A DNA stretch of 64,000 nt, from the NCBI GenBank assembly GCA_033675265.1, contig JAUJYZ010000420.1, positions 116,001-180,000 of the forward strand, read 5' to 3'. Positions 42,520 to 56,500 of the stretch are shown here, piece after piece. The position numbers and the translations under genes are program-made. Origin of the DNA: Actinostola sp. cb2023 (taxonomy: Eukaryota > Cnidaria > Anthozoa > Actiniaria > Actinostolidae). A model generated the notes under the pieces. It was given only the letters and a program-made list of their open reading frames with translations, was not told the origin of the DNA and ran no database searches. Position 1 is the stretch's first letter, and the number at the start of each line of letters is the position of its first letter.

Positions 42520-45500
42520 ATCCCGGAGAGATGACCATATCCTGGGGGACTACCATATCCCGGGGGGACTACCATATTCAGGGGGACTACCATATTCAGG
42601 GGGGCTACCATATCCCGGGGGGACTACCATATTCAGGGGGTTCCATATCCTGGGGGGGGGGCTACCATATCGAGGGGGTCTACCATATCCCGGAGGAAAT
42701 GCCATATTCAGGGGGCTATCATATCCCAGGGGGGACTACCATATACAGGGGGCCTACCATATCCAGGGGAGGGCTACCACATCTGGGGGGACTACCATAT
42801 CCTAGGGGGACTACCATATCCTAGGGGGACTACCATATCCTAGGGGGACTACCATACCATATCCTAGGGGGACTACCATATCCTAGGGGGACTACCATAT
42901 CCTAGGGGGACTACCATATCCTAGGGGGACTACCATATCCTAGGGAGACTACCATATCCTAGGGGGACTACCATATCCTAGCTAGGGGGACTACCATATC
43001 CTGGGGGGACTACCATATCCTAGACTACCATATCCTAGGGGGACTACCATATCCTAGGGGGACTACCATATCCTATCCTAGGGGGACTACCATATCCTAG
43101 CTAGGGGGACTACCATATCCTAGGGGGACTACCATATCCTAGGGGGACTACCATATGCTAGGGGGACTACCATACCTAGGGGGACTACCATATCCTAGGG
43201 GGACTACCATATCCTAGCTAGGGGGACTACCATATCCTGGGTGGACTACCATATCCTAGGGGGACTACCATATGCTAGGGGGACTACCATATCCTAGGGG
43301 GACTACCATATCCTAGGGGGACTACCATATCCTAGGGGGACTACCATATCCTAGGGGGGGACTACCACTATATCCTAGGGGGCTAGGGGGACTACCATAC
43401 TACCATATCTAGGGGGACTACCATATCCTAGGGGGACTACCATATCCTAGGGGGGGGGACTACCATATCCTAGGGGACTACCATATCCTAGGGGGACTAC
43501 CATATATCCTAGGGGGACTACCATATCCTAGGGGACTACCATATCCTAGGGGGACTACCATATCCTAGGGGGACTACCATATCCTAGGGGGACTACCATA
43601 TACTACCATATCCTAGGGGGACTACCTAGGGGGACTACCATATCCTAGGGGGACTACCATATCCTAGGGGGGGGACTACCATATCCTAGGGGGACTACCA
43701 TATCCTAGGGGGACTACCATACCTAGGGGGACTACCATATCCTAGGGGGACTACCATATCCTAGCTAGGGGGACTACCATATCCTGGGTGGACTACCATA
43801 TCCTAGGGGGACTACCATATCCTAGGGGGACTACCATATCCTAGGGGGACTACCATATCCTAGGGGGACTACCATATCCTAGGGGGACTACCATATCCTA
43901 GGGGGACTACCATATCCTAGGGGGACTACCATATCCTAGGGGGACTACCATATCCTAGGGGGACTACCATATCCTACTACCATATCCTATACCATAGGGG
44001 GACTACCATATCCTAGGGGGACTACCATATCCTAGGGGGACTACCATATCCTAGGGGGACTACCATATCCTAGGGGGACTACCATATCCTAGGGGGACTA
44101 CCATATCCTAGGGGGACTACCATATCCTAGGGGGACTACCATATCCTAGGGGGACTACCATATCCTAGGGGGACTACCATATCCTAGGGGGGACATATCC
44201 TAGGGGGACTACCATACTAGGGGGACTACCATATCCTAGGGGGACTACCATATCCTCCTAGGGGGGGGACTACCATATCCTGGGGGGACTACCATATCCT
44301 AGGGGGACTACCATATCCTAGGGGGACTACTACCATATCTAGGGGGACTACCATATCCTAGGGGGACTACCATATCCTAGGGGGACTACCATATCCTAGG
44401 GGGACCATATCCTAGGGGGACTACCATATCCTAGGGGGACTACCACCATATCCTAGCTAGGGGGACTACCATATCCTGGGTGGACTACCATATCCTAGGG
44501 GGACTACCATATCCTAGGGGGACTACCATATCCTAGGGGGATACCCTAGGGGGGACATATCCTAGGGGATATCCCTAGGGGGACTACCATAGGGGGGACT
44601 ACCATATCCTAGGGGGACTACCATATCCTAGGGGGACTACCATATCCTAGGGGGACTACCATATCCTAGGGGGACTATCCACTATATCCTAGGGGGACTA
44701 CCATATCCTATCCTAGGGGGACTACCATATCCTAGGGGGACTACCATATCCTAGGGGGACTACCATATCCTGGGTGGACTACCATATCCTAGGGGGACTA
44801 CCATATCCTAGGGGGACTACCATATCCTAGGGGGACTACCATATCCTAGCTAGGGGGACTACCATATCTTGGGTGGACTACCATATCCTAGGGGGACTAC
44901 CATATCCTAGGGGGACTACCATATCCTAGGGGGACTACCATATCCTAGGGGGGGGACTACCATATCCTAGGGGGACTACCATATCCTAGGGGGATACATA
45001 TCCTAGGGGATATCCTAGGGGGACTACCATATCCTATACTACCATATCCTAGGGGGACTACCATATCCTGGGGGGACTACCATATCCTAGCTAGGGGGAC
45101 TACCATATCCTAGGGGGACTACCATATCCTAGGGGGACTACTACCATATCCTAGGGGGACATACCATATCCTAGGGGGGACTACCATATCCTAGGGGGAC
45201 TACCATATCCTAGGGGGACTACCATATCCTAGGGGGACTACCATATCCTAGCTAGGGGGACTACCATATCCTGGGTGGACTACCATATCCTAGGGGGACT
45301 ACCATATCCTAGGGGGACTACCATATCCTAGGGGGACTACCATATCCTAGGGGGACTACCATATCATATCCTAGGGGGGGGGGACTACCATATCCTAGGG
45401 GACTACCATATCCTAGGGGGGGACTACCATATCCTAGGGGGACTACCATATCCTAGGGGGACTACCATATCCTAGGGGGACTACCATATCCTAGGGGGAC

Positions 45501-46160
45501 TACCATATCCTAGGGGGACTACCATATCCTAGGGGGACTACCATATCCTAGGGGGACTACCATATCCTAGGGGGACTACCATATCCTAGGGGGACTACCA
45601 TATCCTAGGGGGACTACCATATCCTAGCTAGGGGGACTACCATATCTTGGGTGGACTACCATATCCTAGGGGGACTACCATATCCTAGGGGGACTACCTA
45701 TATCCTAGGGGGACTACCATATCCTAGGGGGACTACCATATCCTAGGGGGACTACCATATCCTAGGGGGACTACCATATCCTAGGGGGACTACCATATCC
45801 TAGGGGGACTACCATATCCTAGGGGGACTACCATATCCTAGCTAGGGGGACTACCATATCCTGGGGGGACTACCATATCCTAGGGGGACTACCATAATCC
45901 TAGGGGGACTACCATATCCTAGGGGGACCTATACCTAGGGGGACTACCATATCCTAGGGGGGACTAGGGGGACTACCATATCCTATATCCTAGGGGACTA
46001 CCACTATCCTACTACCATATCCTAGACTACCATATCCTAGCTAGGGGGACTACCATATCCTGGGGGGACTACCACATCCTGGGGGGACAGCCATATTCCA
46101 GGGGAACTACCACATCCCAGGGGTGACTCCCACATATCCTGGGATGGACTACCATATAAA
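42520..46160. repeat. Minisatellite, 19-bp unit, about 3.6 kb
   Basis: Unit ctagggggactaccatatc, roughly 185 copies, nearly uniform in the centre. More diverged copies (atcccggggggactaccat) lie at the left edge and right edge, as expected when arrays are homogenised from the middle. Occasional cctagctaggg doublets recur at regular intervals. It lies between the two collagen genes, presumably in the first intron of the plus-strand gene. It is followed by a poly-G run at about 46170-46183. Confidence 0.95.
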
Positions 46161-46472
46161 GAGTAAGTGGGGGGGGGGGGGGGATACTTGTCAGAAGTTT
46201 GAAAATGATTCCTAAAAGATACCAGAATCTCAACCTTGTGTGGGCATGGCCACAAATTGTTTTTTACTCCTAAAAGTGGGTACCAATTAGCTTCTGTGTC
46301 ATTTCATTGGTAATTCATGAGGAAAAAACAATAGAAATCATAGCCGTAGCAGAGCTTGTAAATGGGATGCAAAATCGTCTTCATTTGCATAGACTTTAAC
46401 TTTGATTTTCTCGGCCAAACTTACTGGTATCTTGAAAATTATAGTAGAACATGATTTTATACATCTGTGGAT

Positions 46473-46578
46473 ATGATAAGTCTGATAGAATATGAGCAGT
46501 CGTACTGTATGGGAAATACAATGTCGGGCTGCCATCCCATACAGTACAGCTGCTCATATTGTATCGTAAGTCATAAGT
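46473..46578. repeat. Inverted repeat
   Basis: Left tagaatatgagcagtcgtac and gtactgtatggga pair with tcccatacagtac and gctgctcatattgtat on the right. A loop of about 20 bp. 46580-47230 contains nothing else I can identify. Confidence 0.65.
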
Positions 46579-47234
46579 CTTTAGTCTCTTCCAGCACTCG
46601 CAAATAGATCTGTTGGATTACTGGTTGTAATACAAGTTTAGGGGCCTCATTCACCAGTATCTATTACATACTGTACAACAACTAGCTTTGTTTATATGAT
46701 GTGAAGACAAATTGAAAACATACATACAGACATACATGTTTATTTAGAAACATGGTAAAATCATCAGTATAAATACAATACAATGGTTATCTGACTGTGA
46801 TGCTAATACCTGATTATATAGTCTCATCTAGGATTAGCAAGTTCACTTCTGAAACTCATAGTCACTATAGATATTGTGTGTTAGTGTAAATAGATCAGGA
46901 AGCAGGCTACGGGATCAAGATGAAATAACTTTAACTTTAAAAGCACTGTACTTATCTTGATTATCTGAAAGCTTATTCACATATGTGTACTTGTGGGGTA
47001 TTACATGAGGGGTTTCTTGAACCAGTGCACAAGGGTTGCCGTATCTGTTAAGTCACACTCGAGCTTGAGGTGAAGGGTTTGGCCACTGCATGGCTAGTCT
47101 CTAGTTCTGTTGTGTCTATTTTTAGTGTCACGCAATCTTGTGTCATGCAATGTCATGTGACACTTACATAACTGCTCAAAGCATCAATAACTGAAGAGAT
47201 AGTCGTTTTCCATCAGATCATCAGGTTTGAGGGA

Positions 47235-47455
47235 GAGGGGTAGGATATGGTGAGGGGAGGGGAGGGGAGGGGAGGGGAGGGGAGAAAGACGATGGTATGA
47301 CTAGTGTAGTTGATTTGGGGAAAGGTGTTGGTAAAAGTTTGATGGAGGAGAGGGTTGAATTGAAGGATAAGGGGGTGGGAGGGGAGGGTTGAATTAAAGG
47401 ATAAGGGGATGGGAGGGGAGGGTTGAATTGAAGGATAAGGGGAGGGGAGGGTGTC
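47235..47455. repeat. G-rich purine repeat before the 7S exon
   Basis: Repeats of ggggagg followed by about three copies of a unit containing ggttgaattgaaggataagg. Ends about 40 bp before the acceptor at 47494. Confidence 0.8.
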
Positions 47456-47493
47456 CCTTCACAGACTATTTCACTAACCAAATCTTTCTTCAG

Positions 47494-47571
47494 GCACAAG
47501 GCTGTTCTGGTGCAAGCTGTCCTCAAAGTTCTGACGAATGCAACTGTCTAAAAGGACAAAAGGGCTCCAGG
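47494..47571 (+). CDS. Second collagen IV chain: 7S cysteine exon
   Basis: Twenty-six codons beginning AQGCSGASC and continuing to DECNCLKGQKGSR. There are four cysteines, the last two as C-N-C, directly before the first Gly-X-Y triplets, as in the 7S segment of alpha1-type chains. The acceptor is ttcttcag and the donor gtaggt; both ends are phase 0. The cysteine spacing differs from that of the minus-strand gene, so the two are distinct chains rather than recent copies. Confidence 0.85.
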
Positions 47572-50500
47572 GTAGGTCTATAAGCAACCACCATGTAGAT
47601 AGCACTATGTTCTCATGAATATCAATACCAATATATACAGCTATCTACAGGCAGCTGGGCACCCTCTCATGACATAAGGTGGAACCTCCCATAAAGTAAG
47701 GACCTGCAAGCATACAGGTGTCTACTTATGGGAGGTGTCCACTTATGGGAGGTGTCCACTTATGGGAGGTGTCCACTTATGGGAGGTGTCCACTTATGGG
47801 AGGTGTCCACTTATGGGAGGTGTCCACTTATGGGAGGTGTCCACTTATGGAAGGTGTCCACTTATGGGAGGTGTCCACTTATGGGAGGTGTCCACTTATG
47901 GGAGGTGTCCACTTATGGGAGGTGTCCACTTATGGGAGGTGTCCACTTATGGGAGGTGTCCACTTATGGGATCGGAGGTGACCACTTATGTGCTTATTGG
48001 AGGTGTCCACTTATGGGAGGTGTCCACTTATGGGAGGTGTCCACTTATGGGAGGTGTCCACTTATGTGCTTATTGTGTCCACTTATGGGAGGTTTCCACT
48101 TATGGGAGGTGTCCACTTATGGGATCGGAGGTGACCACTTATGGGTGGTGTCCACTTATGGGAAGTGTCCACTTATGTGCTTATTGGAAGTGTCCACTTA
48201 TGGGAGGTGTCCACTTATGGGAGGTGTCCACTTATGTGCTTATTGGAAGTGTCCACTTATGTGCTTATTGGAAGTGTCCACTTATGGGAGGTGTCCACTT
48301 ATGGGAAGTGTCCACTTATGTGCTTATTGGAAGTGTCCACTTATGGGAGGTGTCCACTTATGGGAGGTGTCCACTTATGTGCTTATTGGAGGTGTCCACT
48401 TATGGGAGGTGTCCACTTATGGGAGGTGTCCACTTATGGGAGGTGTCCACTTATGGGAGGTGTCCACTTATGGGAGGTGTCCACTTATGGGAGGTGTCCA
48501 CTTATGGGAGGTGTCCACTTATGGGAGGTGTCCACTTATGGGAAGTGTCCACTTATGGGAGGTGTCCACTTATGTGCTGATTGGAAGTGTCCACTTATGG
48601 GAGGTGTCCACTTATGGGAGGTGTCCACTTATGGGAGGTGTCCACTTATATGGGAGGTGTCCACTTATGGGAGGTGTCCACTTATGGGAGGTGTCCACTT
48701 ATGGGAGGGTGTCCACTTATGGGAGGTGTCCACTTATGGGAGGTGTCCACTTATGGGAGGTGTCCACTTATGGGAGGTGTCCACTTATGGGAGGATGGGA
48801 GGTGTCTGTTTACCGGAGGTGCTTGCAGAAGGTGTCCATAGGTTAAACTGTTTTTTTTTTCTTAGAGGGAATTGATTGATATTTCAGTTTCTTAAGTTGA
48901 ATGTTGGTATTGTACTTTACAGTGTTTTTCTGTTGTTAATTTAGGGTTTCCCTGGACTAAGAGGTCCTGTAGGTCTAAGAGGAAGAGTAGTAAGTATTCT
49001 GTACTTCTACCTACTTAGCAACTATCAAACATTTCCACTTCTAGTAACTATAAATATAGCTTAAATTAAGGAATTTTCATGACAAAAAATAATGATTTTG
49101 ACTCAAACACATGGATTTTCATGATACATAACAAACACAGCGAGTCTAGGCTGCCACAAACTAGAAACTCAAAAGCAAACACAACAAGTCCGGGCCACCA
49201 TAAACTAGAATCTCTAGAACTCAAAAGCAAGATGTGGTATAGACGTGACATTTTCCAGAAAAACCCAATATGTTTATCTCTAAAATATGTTAAAAAATAA
49301 AATGATCTACTGTAATACTGGACAGGATGTTGGCATTTTTATAATAATAATAATAATTAATGTTCTATAATATAATAATACTTTATTTCACAAATAAACT
49401 CCATTATTTGAAAAAGGTGAATCTTGAGGAGGTTATCCCCATGTACAGATCACCTAACAAAAATGTGATCAATAATAATGCACTAAATTCATCAAGATTT
49501 AACGCACGATATTCGTTTCACAACTGGGTGAAAAATTGAACATAAATAAATCATGATGATGAAAATTGGATAATCATGAGTATAACACCAAGTGAAAACC
49601 TGTTTGACTCTGTTTTAGGGTGATCCAGGTTTAGATGGAATTGAAGGCTCCAAAGGTTACAAGGTAAAGACATGTCTATTTGCCGTTTATTACACTTCTT
49701 AAATATGTATTTTTATACACAAATAAACACTATTATTATTATTAGTAAAGTAGTTTGTAAGGTTTCATCAAGCGTAAACAGAACTCGGAAAAAATACTGT
49801 GCTTCACGAAACCTTACAAACAACTTTACCTAACTATTACCAAGCGAGATATATCGTAAAGTAAAAATTATTTTTAAAAAAATGTTTCATCGATAAACAT
49901 GGTCTCTTGGAGATACAAATTTTGCTCACTTGTGAGAGATATTATCAACACTCGAAGATAAAATTTGTATCTCTGTATGCCCATGAGTTTTCCTCATCAG
50001 TCATTGTTACCTTAGGGTGATGTTGGAGTTGAAGGCCGAACAGGTCCCACAGGAGATAAGGTACAGGGAGTTGTAGTATACATGTATATGCACTCTCTAG
50101 AATATCACATTTATCATATATACATGTATGTAGTTGGTCAAAATGTCATAAATTATACGGTGATGTTTGGGTGAAGTGGCTCACAAGGCCTGTTGTGAAG
50201 TACAGCTAAGTGTGTTAAGTAGTACTCCCACCAATGGTTTGAATAAGATTTAAAGTAGGTAGATACTCCTACTTGAGTGAGCAGCCATGAAGATATCAAA
50301 TAAACATGTGAATATTGGCAGATCAGGAACCGAAGAAAGTAGATATAGGTGGTGGTGATTTTCAGAGTTCTTTAGTGCCCGGCTTCTAATGTAATCCCTT
50401 GTTTTCCCCAAGCATTATGTTATGATCATAGTGATATACAAATGTACCTGAGTTGAGAGACCGACGCAATGTAACACTTATCGTAAATGCTTATCGTAAA

Positions 50501-53500
50501 TTTGGCACCGGGGATGCTTAATTATTACACTTTAAGGGTTTCGTATGGGTTTCATTCACACCTAACATTGTTTATTGCTGAAATGGGTATTTATTTCTTG
50601 TCAGGGCATGATTGGTCTTCCTGGATACCCTGGAAATAATGCTGTTCCTGTAAGTATAGAACTGTTTATTATATATAGCAAGCACAGTGTAAGTGACTTG
50701 TGATCAAAATCCGAATTCTCATTTAGAATTTAAAGAATCTTGAGGAGAATTTAGATTTTAATCAGAGATCACTTACGTTGTTCTTGCATGGCCCAACAAG
50801 TCATTGACATTACGAAGTTAATCAGTCCATATAGTTAATATCAACTATTGTCAATCTGGACATCCGTCAGCTAGTTTGTAAGTCAGTCAGTCAACTTGTC
50901 AGTCATTCTGTCAATCAGTCAGTCATTCACTCAGTAATTCGGTCAGTCATTCACTCAGTCATTCTGTCAGTCAGTCAGTCAGTCATTCTGTCAGTCAGTC
51001 AGTCAGTCAGTCACTCAGTCATTCATTCAGTCAGTCAGTCAGTCAGTCATTCTGTCAGTCAGTCATTCACTCAGTCATTCATTCAGTCAGTCAGTCAGTC
51101 AGTCATTCTGTCAGTCAGTCATTCACTCAGTCATTCTGTCAGTCAGTCACTCTGTCAGTCAGTCAGTCAGTCAGTCAGTCAGTCATTCATTCATTCAGTC
51201 AGTCAGTCAGTCATTCTGTCAGTCAGTCATTCACTCAGTCATTCTGTCAGTCAGTCACTCTGTCAGTCAGTCACTCAGTCATTCTGTCAGTCGGTCAGTC
51301 ATTCTGTCAGTCAGTCAGTCATTCTGTCAGTCAGTCACTCTGTCAGTCATTCTGTCAGTCAGTCACTGTCAGTCAGTCAGTCATTCTGTCAGTCACTCAG
51401 TCATTCTGTCAGTCAGTCACTCTGTCAGTCAGTCACTCTGTCAGTCAGTCATTCTGTCAGTCACTCAGTCATTCTGTCAGTCAGTCACTCTGTCAGTCAG
51501 TCACTCTGTCAGTCAGTCAGTCATTCTGTCAGTCGGTCAGTCATTCTGTCAGTCACTCAGTCATTCTGTCAGTCAGTCAGTCATTCTGTCAGTCAGTCAC
51601 TCAGTCATTCTGTCAGTCAGTCATTCTGTCAGTCATTCTGTCAGTCATTCTGTCAGTCAGTCACTCAGTCTGGACATCAGTCAGCTGGTTTGTAAGTCAG
51701 TCAGGAAATGAATGACAATGAATCATATCAGTGCTAATTATTGAATTGATAAAAAATAATCAAATGCAATAAGAGTAAATATGCAAATATAAGCAGCATC
51801 AACGACATTATCAAACAAATTCACAAAGAGTTTCCAATATGATCTTGATAGAAGACTCAAAGAATATTTGTTTGACAATCATATGGTTTTATAAACATGT
51901 GGTTATTTTTCTTGAGCCCATTTGCTTACAAACAGCAGTCTTTCTTTGGTATTTAACCAGTGTACAGTGGAACCTCTATATAACGGCCACCCTCGGGACT
52001 TTGCAAAGAAAAAACAATCGGGACCTTGAAAAGTGGCCGCTGAATAGAGGGTGGCCGCGTAATAGAGGTCTGTTATATAGAGGGTGGCCGCGTAATAGAG
52101 GTCTGTTATATAGAGGGTGGCCGCGTAATAGAGGTCTGTTATATAGAGGGTGGCCGCGTAATAGAGGTCTGTTATATAGAGGGTGGCCGCGTAATAGAGG
52201 TCTGTTATATAGAGGGTGGCCGCGTAATAGAGGTCTGTTATATAGAGGGTGGCCGCGTAATAGAGGTCTGTTATATAGAGGGTGGCCGTGTAATAGAGGT
52301 CTGTTATATAGAGGGTGGCCGCGTAATAGAGGTCTGTTATATAGAGGGTGGCCGCGTAATAGAGGTTGTTATATAGAGGGTGGCCGTGTAATAGAGGTCT
52401 GTTATATAGAGGGTGGCCGTGTAATAGAGGTCTGTTATATAGAGGGTGGCCGCGTAATAGAGGTCTGTTATATAGAGGGTGGCCGCGTAATAGAGGTCTG
52501 TTATATAGAGGGTGGCCGCGTAATAGAGGTCTGTTATATAGAGGTTCCACTGTAATGGAGTTTTTTTGGCTGAGCTGAATATCGAAAGTTAGAGGTTTTT
52601 TGTTTTTTTGTTTTTTTGTTTTTTTTTGGTTTTTTGGTTTAAAACATTTAAGCAAGACCATTTTGTTCATTCAAAAACTAATGAAATATTGTTACCTTTC
52701 TGTTGTGTATTTAGGGCGTACCTGGCATCAGTGGACCCAAGGGATTCTATGGATTGTGTGGATGCAAAGGAGAATTGGTGAGTTTTCAATGTGCTATAAC
52801 CAGTGCAATCTCCTAAACCAAGAAATGTGTCTGGAATGTTCATTGTGTTGTGACCAATCACATGTGAGATCTTGAAAACACAGATCGTTATCAGTCACCG
52901 TTAAGTTTCAATATTTGCATTCTGTGTTGCATGTATCTTGTACGAAATTAGATTGTTATTATCTATTTGAGAGATGCATACACTACGCTGCGAAGAATAG
53001 ATTTGAGCAATTTTGAATAAATGTTTTTTTGGAAAGCCGACCTGACAGTTCGACTCACTCGACTACTCTTGTATGTGATTGGTCACAATGAACATTCCAG
53101 ACATATTTTAGGTGTCCACGGTTTCCTAATTTGACTGTGAAGGACTTTTTCTGAAGACTTCTTTCTGTTTTAACCAGGGAAATGCAGGCTTTCATGGTGG
53201 CCAAGGTGTTCCTGGACAACCTGGTCAACCAGGCAGCAATGGTAACAAAGGATCAAAGGTATGCTTTATACATAACAATTGAAATCAAGACACGTTGGGC
53301 AATATTGTAGCAATGATGATTATGATAATATTGACTACATATTTATTATTCTAAGCTTGCCTCTCCTATTAGTAGGACTCATGGGCCCAGCTATAAGATT
53401 TTGAGACTTACCGTAATTAATGATTGAGCTTATTTGATTTTGGGGGGGTCGAGGGGGTCGCTTATTAGGGAGAGGGCGCTTATTTCATTTTTTGGAAAAT

Positions 53501-56500
53501 GCCAAAATCTGAGTCAATATAACAGAACTTTATTAACGAAAACTAGAACTTACAGTAACAAGAATTGATAAGGCGAAAAAACGGCTTTGTACATTCATGG
53601 AGCTGGAATATTTATTGTGATTACCATGTTACTGTTGCTCAATGCTCAATCAATGATGATTTTTTGGGGGGAGTGGCGCTTATTCAGGAGGGGCACTAAT
53701 TTCAAAAATCAAGGTTGAGGGGGCGCTTATTCGGGAGGGGATGCTTATTTAAAGGAGGACACTTATTTGAATTATTATGGCAAATAAACTTTTGATTTGA
53801 TTTGTTTATGAAAATGAGGATCTCTTTATAACTATAATAAGTTTTAGGTAATGAACGGTAGTGATTCACTTGATTGATTCACTTTATTCCTTTGTTTTTT
53901 CATTTAGGGAGAACCTTTTACAGGAACAGTAGATGGAGATCTCATCAAAGGCAATCCGGTACCTATTCACAAGTATATCATAATGAAATCATCTGTGAAT
54001 GAACTCTCAAGAGGAGAGGAACTTGCATTTATCCTCTATTCTATCCTTCCTTCCTCCTCCCCCTGCACCTTCCATCCACTTCCACCATATGCTATTCACA
54101 TTAATACATGTGGAAGTGTCTGAGTCAATCACTGCGTGCATTCATCATCATTGAGTTGGTATTTTTGTTTTGATTTTAGGGTGACCAAGGACCGCCAGGA
54201 TCCTTTGGACCAAGAGTATGTCAATGAACGAACAAATGGATGAACAAATGAATGATCAAATGAATGAACAAATGAATGAACAAATGAATGAACAAATGAA
54301 CAAACAAATGAATGATCAAATGAATGAACAAATGAATGAACAAATGAATGAACAATGAATGAACAAATGAATGAACAAATGAATGAACAATGAATGAACA
54401 AATGAATGAACAAATGAATGAACAAATGAATAAACAAATGAATGAACAAATGAATGAACAAACAAATGAATAAACAAATGAATGAACAAATGAATGAACA
54501 AACAAATGAATGAACAAACAAATGAATGAACAAACAAATGAATGAACAAATGAATGAATGAATGAACAAATGAATGAACAAATGAATGAATAAATGAATG
54601 AACAAATGAATGAACAAATGAATGAACAAACAAATGAATGAACAAACAAATGAATGAACAAACAAATGAATGAATGAATGAATGAACAAATGAATGAACA
54701 AATGAATGAATGAACAAATGAATGAACAGATAAACAAACAAATGAATGAACAAATGAAGAATCAAATGAATGAACAAATGAATGAACAAACCAATGAATG
54801 AACAAATGAATGAACGAATGAATGAACAAATGAATGAACAAATGAATAAAAAAATGAATGAATAAGTGAATACAGAAGCCCTGGTAAATAAGAAAGGATG
54901 AATGAACAAACGATGTACATTGCTCTTCAACAACAAAAGCAGTTGAATTGTGTAGTAATATCTTGTTTTGTTCTTGACAGGGGAGACCAGGTCAATCAGG
55001 AGACCCTGGACTAACAGTAAGTGAAGTAAAATCATGGACAATTATCAGACATATCAATTGAATGGGTCTGTGAAAGAACAGTGCAAGTGACTTCTGATCA
55101 AAATCCAAATTCTCCTTTGGAATTCAAAGAGCTGCTATGAGAATTTAGATTTTGATCAGAGATCACTTAAGTTGGTCCATACAAATCTGATGTCATAATG
55201 ATATAGGGCTATCCCTTATTAGCCCAGACGATTGTGTCTCAATGCCCAAGAGAACAACCTGCACAGGTCACTAGATACCACCACATGACACTCGCACAGG
55301 AAACATACTGCTAATGGCTGAATTTGTTTATTTTAACAGGGCTCCACAGGCCTGCCAGGACATTCGGTGAGTTGTTGATAGCTAGCAAAGCAGGAACACA
55401 GAGCGCACATCATAAATCCATCAAATGATGAGTAGTAACGCAGGAACACAGAGTGCATCATAAATCCATCAAATGATGAGTAGTAACACAGGAACACTAG
55501 CGCATCATAAATCCATCAAACGATGAGTAGTAACGCAGGAACACAGAGCGCACATCATAAATCCATCAAGCAATGAGTAGTAACACAGGAACACTAGCGC
55601 ATCATAAATCCATCAAATGATGAGTAGTAACGCAGGAACACAGAGTGCATCATAAATCCATCAAATGATGAGTAGTAACACAGGAACACTAGCGCATCAT
55701 AAATCCATCAAATGATGAGTAGTAACGCAGGAACACAGAGCGTACATCATAAATCCATCAAATGATGAGTAGTAACGCAGGAACACAGAGCGCATCATAA
55801 ATCCATCAAGCGATGAGTAGTAACGCAGGAACACAGAGCGCATCATAAATCCATCAAGCGATGAGTAGTAACGCAGGAACACAGAGCGTACATCATAAAT
55901 CCATCAAATGATGAGTAGTAACGCAGGAACACAGAGCGTACATCATAAATCCATCAAATGATGAGTAGTAACGCAGGAACACAGAGCGCATCATAAATCC
56001 ATCGAATGATGAGTAGTAACGCAGGAACACAGAGCGCATCATAAATCCATCAAGCGATGAGTAGTAACGCAGGAACACAGAGCGTACATCATAAATCCAT
56101 CAAATGATGAGTAGTAACGCAGGAACACAGAGCGTACATCATAAATCCATCAAATGATGAGTAGTAACGCAGGAACACAGAGCGTACATCATAAATCCAT
56201 CAAATGATGAGTAGTAACGCAGGAACACAGAGGCATCATAAATCCATCGAATGATGAGTAGTAACGCAGGAACACAGAGCGTACATCATAAATCCATCAA
56301 ATGATGAGTAGTAACGCAGGAACACAGAGCGTACATCATAAATCCATCAAATGATGAGTAGTAACGCAGGAACACAGAGCGCATCATAAATCCATCGAAT
56401 GATGAGTAGTAACGCAGGAACACAGAGCGTACATCATAAATCCATCAAATGATGAGTAGTAACGCAGGAATACAGAGCGCATAATAAATCCATCAAATGA

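Noticed and set aside
47728..48875. Open frames up to 372 codons on the plus strand (MGGVHLWEVSTYGRCPL repeats)
   Set aside because: Produced by a 17-bp tandem repeat; the same peptide appears in all three frames and the array lies in a collagen intron.
51839..52670. Open frames of about 240-255 codons on both strands
   Set aside because: The 33-bp tandem unit has no stop in those frames; the region is a repeat-filled transposable element.
54129..55041. Three overlapping minus-strand open frames (Phe-Ile-His-Ser repeats)
   Set aside because: Translation of the 12-bp aatgaatgaaca repeat.
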